Shown here in pieces: positions 57,305-64,000 of a DNA stretch of 64,000 nucleotides. The notes under the pieces were generated by a model that had not been told where the DNA came from, made no database searches, and saw only the letters and a program-made list of their open reading frames with translations. The position numbers were made by a program, and so were the translations under genes. This stretch comes from DYFX01 sp964400625 (lineage in GTDB: Bacteria > Patescibacteriota > Patescibacteriia > SG8-24 > DYFX01), in assembly GCA_964400625.1 (NCBI GenBank), contig CAYNUS010000003.1:1-64000 (forward strand), given 5' to 3'. Numbering within the stretch: position 1 is the stretch's first letter; the number at the start of each line of letters is the position of its first letter.

Positions 57305-57994
57305 CTAGACGACGTCGATCTTCTCGGACGAGTACGCCTGGACGAGGAACAGGTCCTTCTCCCGGACGTACTCGATGACCAGGATCTCCTGGCCGTTCTG
57401 CAGCTCCGGACCCTCGGTCCGGCACTCCACGCTGAACACGTTGCCCTGGGCGTCCTTCACCTGGGCGAGCCCGCGTTCGGCATCGGCCGGCAGCGTGAGC
57501 GTGCCGACCTGTCCGACGAGATGCTGCTTGGTGACGTTGTAGGACTCCGTGGTGGGCATGAACCGATTGATGGCGCGGGCGATCCTTCCGGTGAGGAAGG
57601 TCATCGCGACGAACGCGGCGGGAATCGTGATCCACGCCAGGTAGGCCGTGTCGATCCCCGCGCCGGCGATCAGGATGTTGCCGACGTAGCCGGCGCCGCC
57701 GAAGGTGAGTCCGGCGACGGCGAGCACGACGGTGAGCGGCACACGGCCGACGCCCATGAGGTCGAGGAACGACCCCGTGAGGCTGAAGCCCTGCGCCTCG
57801 GCGGCCGTGGCTTCGAGCGGGTTCGAGCCTTGCTGGCCCTTGCCCGCCTCCTTCCCGCCGTCGTGGCCATGACTCGCGTCATGGTCGTGCCCGTGGTCCC
57901 CGTCGGCGCCGAAGGCGGAGCCGAGGAACATGAGCAGGCCGAAGGCGATCGGGATGAAGAAGATCAGGTTCTGCCAGGCGAACGGTCCATCCAT
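57305..57994 (-). CDS. YqiJ/NfeD-like membrane protein with OB-fold
   Basis: 229 residues from ATG 57994. Hydrophobic segments lie near 8-27, 86-106 and 120-140; a His/Asp/Gly-rich stretch (DGDHGHDHDASHGHDGGK near 32-49) could bind metal. The C-terminal soluble part (about 158-229) has the strand pattern of the NfeD/YqiJ OB-fold (LVGQVGTLTLP, GNVFSVECRT, GQEILVIEYV). Such proteins are membrane partners of flotillins; the next gene is one. Confidence 0.78.
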   Translation of the reverse strand: MDGPFAWQNLIFFIPIAFGLLMFLGSAFGADGDHGHDHDASHGHDGGKEAGKGQQGSNPLEATAAEAQGFSLTGSFLDLMGVGRVPLTVVLAVAGLTFGGAGYVGNILIAGAGIDTAYLAWITIPAAFVAMTFLTGRIARAINRFMPTTESYNVTKQHLVGQVGTLTLPADAERGLAQVKDAQGNVFSVECRTEGPELQNGQEILVIEYVREKDLFLVQAYSSEKIDVV

Positions 57995-58063
57995 CGTCAG
58001 TGCTCCTTTCCGTACCATGTAACGAACGCGTGCCCAGCGCGGGATGCGCCGGCACGATGCGCT

Positions 58064-58092
58064 TTTATATAGGGAATGCGGCAGGAAGTCAA
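58064..58092 (-). promoter_or_regulatory. Promoter of the YqiJ-like/flotillin operon
   Basis: Minus strand TTGACT, 17 bases, TATAAA; about 70 bases before ATG 57994. Confidence 0.7.
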
Positions 58093-58100
58093 GCCTGTGC

Positions 58101-58106
58101 TACGAT
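58101..58106 (+). promoter_or_regulatory. Extended -10 of leaderless DedA gene
   Basis: TGTGCTACGAT-type box, TG at 58098-58099 and -10 TACGAT at 58101-58106, 8 nt before ATG 58115; it lies back-to-back with the YqiJ-like promoter. Confidence 0.5.
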
Positions 58107-58114
58107 GTCGCCAT

Positions 58115-58759
58115 ATGCCCGAACTCCTCTCCGACTTCCTCGGCCTCTTCCTCCATCTCGATGAGACGCTCGGCGCCGTCATCGCCGCCTACGGAGGGTG
58201 GGTCTACGCCATCCTGTTCGCCGTCATCTTCTGCGAGACCGGGCTCGTCGTCACGCCGTTCCTGCCCGGCGACTCCCTGCTTTTCGCGGCCGGCGCGTTC
58301 GCGGCCGCCGGCGCGCTCGACCCGTGGGTGCTGGCGGGCCTCCTCTTCGCCGCCGCCGTCCTGGGCGATGCGGTGAACTACCGCATCGGCCGCAGGATCG
58401 GCACGCGCGCGGAGGGCGGCAAGCTCCTCGGCATCACGATCCGCAAGGAATACATCGACAAGACCCGGCGCTACTACGAGAAGTACGGCGCGAAGACCAT
58501 CGTGCTCGCGCGCTTCGTGCCGATCGTGCGCACCTTCGCGCCCTTCGTGGCCGGCGTCGGCGCCATGCCGTACGCGACCTTCGCGCGCTACAACATCCTC
58601 GGCGCCGCGCTCTGGATCGGCCTCTTCATCCCCGCGGGCTACTTCTTCGGCAACATCCCGGTCGTGAAGCACAACTTCGAACTCGTCATCTTCGGCATCA
58701 TCTTCGTCTCGCTGCTCCCGCCCGTCATCGAGTACGTCCGCGATCGGCGGAAGGCCTGA
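58115..58759 (+). CDS. DedA-family membrane protein (VTT domain)
   Basis: 214 residues with about five membrane helices. The family motifs are present: FCETGLVVTPFLPGDSLLF near 47-65, GDAVNYRIGRRIG near 95-107, and RFVPIVRTFAPFVAGVGAMP near 144-163. DedA proteins are lipid scramblases or flippases, in part for undecaprenyl phosphate. ATG 58115 is chosen because an extended -10 ends 8 nt upstream and no ribosome site is present. Confidence 0.92.
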   Translation: MPELLSDFLGLFLHLDETLGAVIAAYGGWVYAILFAVIFCETGLVVTPFLPGDSLLFAAGAFAAAGALDPWVLAGLLFAAAVLGDAVNYRIGRRIGTRAEGGKLLGITIRKEYIDKTRRYYEKYGAKTIVLARFVPIVRTFAPFVAGVGAMPYATFARYNILGAALWIGLFIPAGYFFGNIPVVKHNFELVIFGIIFVSLLPPVIEYVRDRRKA

Positions 58760-58784
58760 AGTTTCCCATGAAAAAACCCGCGAA

Positions 58785-59783
58785 TCACTTCGCGGGCTGT
58801 CGGGGATAGGCGGCGCGGAGGCGCTGCACCTGCGGCGCGTCGCAGCCGATGTCTTCGGCGGCGTCGAGCAGGCGGCGGATCTCCGCGCGCGTCGTTCGGA
58901 TGCGCTTCACGAGCTCGCCGGGGCGTTCGGGCTCCTTGTCGCCGTAGAGCTCGTCCATGGCGGTCCGGAGCTCCGCGACGCGCGCGTCGAGCTCGGCGAG
59001 CGTCTTCGTGCGGCGCGTATCCCGCGAGGCGGAGACCGCGCGGATGCGCGTGCCGCTCGCGCCGAGGAGCTTCGCCAGTCCGGCGATGAGCTCGCAGCGC
59101 GCCTCGTTCGGCGCGTCCTTCGGGAAGTGCATGGCGCCGCGCCGGCACCAGGCGTCGATCTCCTCGTCGCCGACGTGGAACTCGAGCTCGCTGAACGGCG
59201 CGTCGCGGTCGGCGCCGAGGCAGAAGTCCGTGCCCACGCCCGAACCGCCGAAGCATCCGCCGCCGTCTTGGGGGCGGAGCCCGATCGGCACTCCGGTCTT
59301 GGCGAAGAACAGGGTGTCGTAGAAGAGCGGGCGGAGGTCGCCTTCCTGCAGGCCGCCGGCGCGCCGGAGCGAACCGTCGCTCCTCGCGTGGCGCCGCGTC
59401 GGGAAGGCGAGCTTCCCGCGGGAGAACCCCTCGCCGCAGCGTTCGAGCACGAGCTTGTCGTCCGCCAGGACGCCGAGCGAGAAGGTCTCCTCGACGGGCG
59501 GGCCGAGCGAGCGCATGCATCCGCCGGAGTCGTCGCGCCGTTCGATCATCAGCACGTACTGGCCCTTCCGGCCCCGCAGCCGCTCGGCGAGCGCGCGATA
59601 GTGGGGAAGCGCCCGCTCGTAGTCCGTCGGCCACATCCAGGCCAGGAAATCGAGGATCGCGTCGCCGGTGGATTCCCCCGCCTGGATGCGGCGGCGGATC
59701 TCGGCGGCGCGTTCGGAACGCTCCGCCTCGGCGAGGTTCGCGGCGGCCTTCATGCCGTCGATCGCTTCTCTGATGGTCTTCAT
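58785..59783 (-). CDS. Orphan cytoplasmic protein, 332 residues
   Basis: Start ATG 59783 after GGAGGGG. A helical N-terminal third (about 1-75) precedes a beta-rich centre with GQYVLMIERRDDSGGCMRS near 74-92 and Cys/Gly clusters (GGGCFGGSGVG near 178-188), then a C-terminal coiled-coil-like helix pair (about 265-325). No signal peptide. No family recognised. Its downstream end has no clear T-run terminator that I could mark. Confidence 0.68.
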   Translation of the reverse strand: MKTIREAIDGMKAAANLAEAERSERAAEIRRRIQAGESTGDAILDFLAWMWPTDYERALPHYRALAERLRGRKGQYVLMIERRDDSGGCMRSLGPPVEETFSLGVLADDKLVLERCGEGFSRGKLAFPTRRHARSDGSLRRAGGLQEGDLRPLFYDTLFFAKTGVPIGLRPQDGGGCFGGSGVGTDFCLGADRDAPFSELEFHVGDEEIDAWCRRGAMHFPKDAPNEARCELIAGLAKLLGASGTRIRAVSASRDTRRTKTLAELDARVAELRTAMDELYGDKEPERPGELVKRIRTTRAEIRRLLDAAEDIGCDAPQVQRLRAAYPRQPAK

Positions 59784-59840
59784 GACCCCTCCTTTCAATG
59801 AACCGCCCGCATCGTACTCCGGGCTTCGGGAATCGCGCAA

Positions 59841-59870
59841 GAAAAAAAGACCTCCGCTCAGCGGAAGTCC
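59841..59870 (-). terminator. Terminator whose loop is the stop codon
   Basis: GACTTCCGC-TGA-GCGGAGGTC then TTTTTTT. The 5' arm is the last three sense codons (Asp-Phe-Arg) and the 3-base loop is the TGA itself. Confidence 0.92.
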
Positions 59871-60433
59871 AAGGCCATGAAGAAGCGGCCCGACGAGTCG
59901 GGGTACCCGTCGGTGATGCCGTGCGTGAGGCGGATCTCGACGCGGAAGGGGTCGAGCCCGATGCCGGAGCCGAACTGGATGCCGGCCGCGGCTTCGGTGC
60001 CGCGGTTCTCGACGTGCACGCCGCCGACCGCGTAGTCGACGGCGTAGAAGCCGTGGTAGCGGTAGCCGCCGTCGTAGAGATGCTCCTGCTCGGTGCGGAG
60101 CCTCCAGCGGCCGAACTGGGCCTCCTTCCAGATGCCGAACATGAGCGCGTGGCCCTCGTGCGGACCGTCGTCGGCGAAGACGTAGCCGAGCGTGAAGTCC
60201 ATCGTGACGTGCTCGCGCAGACGCCAGGCGAGGCCGTAGTGCGCCTCGTAGACGTTCGTCGTGTCGTCGACGTTCAGCAGGAGGCGGCCCATCAGGCGGT
60301 GGCCGAAACGGCCGTCGCCGATCGTCCCGGCGAGCTCGTTCAGGGATTCGATATGCCGCCGCTCGACGGCCTCCTCGGCGGAGGCGGAAGCGGTCGCGGC
60401 GAGCAGGGCGAAGACGGCGAAGACGGCGCGCAT
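59858..60433 (-). CDS. Secreted beta-rich protein, 191 residues
   Basis: A signal peptide (MRAVFAVFALLAATASASA) precedes a mature part with strong alternation of polar and aromatic residues (LMGRLLLNVDDTTNVYEAHY, VTMDFTLGYVFAD, GYRYHGFYAVDYAVGG), typical of beta-strands and like small outer-membrane barrels, ending in FFMALDFR. CPR cells are thought to lack a true outer membrane, so it may be a secreted beta-sandwich. Its promoter is TTGACG-17-TAGGTT just upstream. Confidence 0.7.
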   Translation of the reverse strand: MRAVFAVFALLAATASASAEEAVERRHIESLNELAGTIGDGRFGHRLMGRLLLNVDDTTNVYEAHYGLAWRLREHVTMDFTLGYVFADDGPHEGHALMFGIWKEAQFGRWRLRTEQEHLYDGGYRYHGFYAVDYAVGGVHVENRGTEAAAGIQFGSGIGLDPFRVEIRLTHGITDGYPDSSGRFFMALDFR

Positions 60434-60499
60434 CGGACCTCCAAGGTGAAAAGAGCGTTACGAACCTAGCACCGCCGGAGCCCTCCGTCAACGCCGTGC

Positions 60500-60505
60500 T
60501 ATACT
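60500..60505 (+). promoter_or_regulatory. Extended -10 of the EVE gene
   Basis: TGCTATACT, -10 at 60500-60505, 10 nt before ATG 60516; no ribosome site. Confidence 0.55.
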
Positions 60506-60515
60506 CGCGGTACCT

Positions 60516-60971
<456 letters not shown>

Positions 60972-61035
60972 CCGCGCGGCGGTCCTTTTTCATTCCGGTT
61001 TCCGGTGCTAGAATGTGCTTTTCCCGAACATCCCT

Positions 61036-62187
61036 ATGAGCGCCTACGACCAAGCATCCCTCGAACTCCACGAGAAATACCGCGGCAAGCTGGAAGTGAA
61101 GGGCGTCGTCCCCGTCACGGACAAGGAGACGCTTTCGACCGTCTACACGCCGGGCGTCGCCGCGCCCTGCCTCGCGATCGCCAAGGACCCGTCGCTCGCC
61201 ATGAAGCTCACCATCAAGGGCCGGAGCGTCGCCGTCGTGACGGACGGCACCGCCGTGCTCGGCCTCGGCGACATCGGCCCGCTCGCCGCCATGCCGGTCA
61301 TGGAAGGCAAGGCGATGCTCTTCAAGGCGTTCGCGGACATCGACGCGTATCCCATCGCGCTGGCCACGAAGGACGTCGACGAGATCGTCGAGACGGTGAA
61401 GCGCATCGCTCCCGGCTTCGGCGGCGTGAACCTCGAGGACATCTCCGCGCCGCGCTGTTTCGAGATCGAGCGGCGCCTCACCGAGGAACTCGACATCCCC
61501 GTCTTCCATGACGACCAGCACGGCACCGCCATCGTCGTCCTCGCGGGCCTCATCAACGCCTGCAAGGCCGCAGGCAAGGACCCCGCTTCCGCCAAGGCCG
61601 TCTTCTCCGGCGCGGGCGCGGCCGGCGTCGCCGTCGCCAAGCTCCTGCACGCGTACGGCGTGAAGGACGTCACGCTCTGCGATTCCAAGGGGGTGATCGG
61701 ACCGGACCGCGCCGATCTCGACGACTCGAAGCGCGGACTGCTCGCTTGGTCGAATCCGCGCGGGCTTTCCGGCACGCTCGCCGACGCGCTCGCCGGGGCG
61801 GACGTCATCATCGGCCTCTCGAAAGGCGGCGTCGTCACGAGGGACATGATCGCCTCGATGGCGCCCGGGCCGATCGTCTTCGCCATGGCCAATCCCGAGC
61901 CGGAAATCCTGCCGGACGACGCCAAGGCCGCCGGCGCTTCCGTCGTCGCCACCGGACGCTCCGACTATCCCAACCAGATCAACAACCTCCTCGCCTTCCC
62001 GGGCGTCTTCCGCGGCGTCTTCGACGCCGGCGCCCCGCGCGTCACGGAGGCGATGAAGCTCGCCGCCGCCGAGGCGCTCGCCGCGCTCGTGCCCGCGCCT
62101 TCCGCCGAGCGCATCATGCCGGACGCGCTCGACAAGGGCGCCGCTTCGGCCGTCGCCGCGGCCGTTTCACGCGCCGCGCGCGGATGA
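61036..62187 (+). CDS. Malic enzyme (NAD(P)-dependent malate dehydrogenase, decarboxylating)
   Basis: 383 residues from ATG 61036. The small bacterial type: STVYTPGVAAPCLAI near 39-53, TAVLGLGDIGPLAAMPVMEG near 76-95, FHDDQHGTAIVVLAGLINA near 158-176, and the Rossmann loop VFSGAGAAGVAVAKLL near 190-205. It turns malate into pyruvate and CO2, providing NAD(P)H. No other central-carbon gene is near. An extended -10 (TGCTAGAAT) lies 21 nt upstream. Confidence 0.94.
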   Translation: MSAYDQASLELHEKYRGKLEVKGVVPVTDKETLSTVYTPGVAAPCLAIAKDPSLAMKLTIKGRSVAVVTDGTAVLGLGDIGPLAAMPVMEGKAMLFKAFADIDAYPIALATKDVDEIVETVKRIAPGFGGVNLEDISAPRCFEIERRLTEELDIPVFHDDQHGTAIVVLAGLINACKAAGKDPASAKAVFSGAGAAGVAVAKLLHAYGVKDVTLCDSKGVIGPDRADLDDSKRGLLAWSNPRGLSGTLADALAGADVIIGLSKGGVVTRDMIASMAPGPIVFAMANPEPEILPDDAKAAGASVVATGRSDYPNQINNLLAFPGVFRGVFDAGAPRVTEAMKLAAAEALAALVPAPSAERIMPDALDKGAASAVAAAVSRAARG

Positions 62188-62213
62188 GGTAGAATGGGTT
62201 CGAACGACCCCGC

Positions 62214-63128
62214 ATGAAACGCGCCCACGTCCTCCTCGCGATCCTCATCGTCCTGGCCGCCATCGGCTACGGACCCGTCATGACGCGCATCCGCGAAGCG
62301 CGCGGCTTGGCTTCCGGCGGCGGGCCGACGACCTGCGAATACGAAGGCCGCACCTACCGCCTCGAGGAACAGCGCCGCGCCGCCGACGGCTGCAACGTCT
62401 GCAGCTGCGGCGAGACGGGCTGGGCCTGCACCAAGATCGCCTGCGTCCCGGGCGGCCCCGGCATCGGCACGGTCTCCGGCACGCTCGCGTATCCCAGCGA
62501 AGTCCTCCCGGCCCAGCGCGTCTGCGCGCTGAACGTCGTCGACGAGAAGGAATACTGCCTGCAGACGACCGAAGGGGAATCCTCGTACGCGATCCCCGTG
62601 CCGGAAGGCGAGTACCAGGTCTACGCCGCCCTCGAGGACGACGCGACCGGCAAGCGCGCGTACTTCTCGGAGTTCGTCCGCTGCGGGCTGAAGGCGGAAT
62701 GCAAGGACCATTCGCCGGTGACGGTCCTCGTGAAGACGGGCGAGACCGCCGAAGCGCATCCGCACGACTGGTACGCGACGGTGCAGATCGACGGCCTCCT
62801 CGTCGCCCCGTCGCGCTGGGAGTACTCGACGCACAACTACTATCCGGGCTCGTCGTTCCTCGTGACCTCGCGCGGCCTCGCGTCGGTCGAGATCTCCTTC
62901 ACGCCGTACCCGCCCGTCGAGGACGCGGCCTACGCCCTGATCGGCGCCGCGTCGCTCCTGAAGGAGGAACGCGGCATCCAGACATGGTCGCTCGCGGTCC
63001 CCGAAGGCTTCCAGGCGATGCGCGTACGCGCCAAAGGCGCCGCGGAGAACGGCGAATTCCTGATGAGCCGCGACCTGCGCATCGTCCGTCCGATCGCGAC
63101 CGCCTCGGCCAGCTCCACGCTCCGATAA
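62214..63128 (+). CDS. Membrane-anchored extracellular protein with VWC-like Cys module
   Basis: 304 residues. An anchor (about 6-22) is followed by CEYEGRTYRLEEQRRAADGCN near 40-60 and CSCGETGWACTKIAC near 62-76, a von Willebrand type C/pacifastin-like set of Cys. Then come a carboxypeptidase-regulatory-like strand region (about 82-160) and a beta-domain (about 185-300). Surface presentation is inferred. The promoter region has TAGAAT 18 nt before the ATG. It shares a terminator with the NrnA-like gene. Confidence 0.78.
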   Translation: MKRAHVLLAILIVLAAIGYGPVMTRIREARGLASGGGPTTCEYEGRTYRLEEQRRAADGCNVCSCGETGWACTKIACVPGGPGIGTVSGTLAYPSEVLPAQRVCALNVVDEKEYCLQTTEGESSYAIPVPEGEYQVYAALEDDATGKRAYFSEFVRCGLKAECKDHSPVTVLVKTGETAEAHPHDWYATVQIDGLLVAPSRWEYSTHNYYPGSSFLVTSRGLASVEISFTPYPPVEDAAYALIGAASLLKEERGIQTWSLAVPEGFQAMRVRAKGAAENGEFLMSRDLRIVRPIATASASSTLR

Positions 63129-63158
63129 GAAAACCGCGGGTCTAGGCCCGCGGTTTCG
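63127..63158. terminator. Bidirectional terminator with a stop codon in its loop
   Basis: AAACCGCGGG/CCCGCGGTTT arms around TCTAG; the loop gives the TAG stop of the NrnA-like gene on the minus strand. Confidence 0.85.
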
Positions 63159-64000
63159 CGATTTCGGCGCGTACGTGCGCCAGGATCTCGGCCTCCGCCT
63201 CGCCGATCGATTTCCCCTTGATGAGGCAGACGGCGTGCGTGCGCCCGCCCTCGCCGTCCCAGCGCGAGGCGAGCGCCGCGGCTTCGCGGCGGATCTCGCT
63301 CCTGATGACGCAGCAGATCTCGCCGCCTTCCTTCTCGTAGATGAGGACGACCGTCTCGGCGTCGGGCGAGGAGAGGATGAGCTCGTCGATGACGTCGCCG
63401 AGCGCGGCTTCGCCGGCGCCGGCGAGCGCGAAGTCCTGGCGCGTGAGCACGCTCGAGACGAGCTTGAGCGCGGGATCGGACTTCAGCCGGGCGAGGGCGC
63501 GGCCCCAGAGCTTGAGCGCGGGGATCGTCTTCGTGCGGTAGAGGCTCGAGACGATGACGTCGCGCTTCGCTCCGGCGGCGACGAGTTCCGAGGCGGCGGA
63601 GAGCGTCTGCGGCGTGATGGCGCCGGAGCGGAAGCTGCGCGTCTTGGCGACGATGCCTGTCAGGAGCGCGGTGGCGAGGTCGGCGTCGACGGGGCGTCCC
63701 AGTTCGCGCACGAGGCGGTAGACCACCTCGCTCGAGGCGGCGGCGGTCGTGTCGACGCAGTTCACCTGGCCGTACATCTCGTTGGCGGGGGAATGGTCGA
63801 GGTTCAGGATCGGCGTACGGAAGAAGAAATCCGCCGCGACGTCGCGGATGCCGCCGAGCGAGACGGCGTCGGGCGTGTCGATCGCGATGATGAGGTCGTG
63901 CCGGTAGTCGGTCGTGCCGGTCTTCACCTGCGAGGCGTCGAGCGTACCGTGCTTCGGCGTGAGATAGATGTGCAGGAAACCGTCCTTGGCCTCGTACGAA
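63142..64000 (-). CDS. DHH/DHHA1-family phosphoesterase (NrnA-like), N-terminus beyond the window
   Basis: The frame stays open to base 64000. HDLIIAIDTPD and FFRTPILNLDHSPANEMYGQ carry the DHH-family metal motifs, followed by CVDTTAAASSEVVY. The C-terminal DHHA1 domain (last 120 residues) has its substrate-grip region. NrnA-type enzymes cut short oligoribonucleotides, c-di-nucleotide products or pAp. The apparent GTG start at 63927 is not real; the reading continues upstream (SYEAKDGFLHIYLTPKHG). Confidence 0.88.
   Translation of the reverse strand, partial: SYEAKDGFLHIYLTPKHGTLDASQVKTGTTDYRHDLIIAIDTPDAVSLGGIRDVAADFFFRTPILNLDHSPANEMYGQVNCVDTTAAASSEVVYRLVRELGRPVDADLATALLTGIVAKTRSFRSGAITPQTLSAASELVAAGAKRDVIVSSLYRTKTIPALKLWGRALARLKSDPALKLVSSVLTRQDFALAGAGEAALGDVIDELILSSPDAETVVLIYEKEGGEICCVIRSEIRREAAALASRWDGEGGRTHAVCLIKGKSIGEAEAEILAHVRAEIAKPRA

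Overview
The window is GC-rich, densely coded chromosomal DNA from a bacterium. I place it in the Patescibacteria/CPR, probably the Parcubacteria side; this is inference from gene content, not a marker-gene tree. The pointers are a giant fibronectin-III/Cys-module surface protein of Parcubacterial style, a DUF155 protein, small single-domain proteins, many orphan genes, and sparse biosynthesis (only pyrE and pyrF seen). I saw no insertion sequence, prophage, plasmid gene, CRISPR array or R-M system.

Layout. 0-4.4 kb: secreted/cell-surface proteins. 4.4-5.4 kb: no convincing gene, but a consensus promoter with a structured leader, an AT-rich patch with DnaA-box-like 9-mers, and five parS-like palindromes. 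5.4-5.7 kb: tRNA-Ala(CGC) and tRNA-Arg(CCU). 5.8-14 kb: rmuC, rpsT, holA, a DUF155 protein, polA and an ABC exporter. 14-19.4 kb: orphan proteins, tRNA-Cys, a lysozyme-like protein and a class A PBP. 19.5-23.5 kb: the replication-initiation locus dnaN-dnaA with divergent rpmH-rnpA-yidD. 23.5-30.6 kb: nfo, tig, a GT39-like enzyme, orphans and the H+-pumping pyrophosphatase. 30.7-40.5 kb: orphans, a cation/proton antiporter, rnhB, a LysM-M23 peptidase, comM, two permuted NlpC/P60-like proteins, PAS, SRPBCC and lspA. 40.6-46.1 kb: a DksA-like gene, a candidate structured ncRNA, and the rpsO-NYN-pnp group. 46.2-49.8 kb: a caspase-like protein, pyrE, pyrF and a secreted EEP-family enzyme. 49.9-55.3 kb: a lysozyme-like protein, a Xer recombinase, a soluble histidine kinase, orphans, tRNA-Arg(UCU) and tRNA-His. 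55.4-64 kb: YqiJ-like/flotillin pair, DedA, orphans, EVE protein, malic enzyme, a surface protein and a partial NrnA-like phosphoesterase.

How the parts fit. Envelope work dominates: PBP, two lysozyme-like proteins, an M23 endopeptidase, lspA, flotillin and DedA. Energy and ion genes (pyrophosphatase, antiporter, malic enzyme) suit a reduced, fermentative cell. The genome is economical at its gene ends: many stop codons lie inside the gene's own terminator hairpin, several -35 boxes lie in or against the upstream terminator, and several genes look leaderless with an extended -10 box 6-10 nt before the ATG. Promoters are remarkably uniform (TTGACN, 17 bp, TANNNT). All function calls come from reading motifs; no database search was run.
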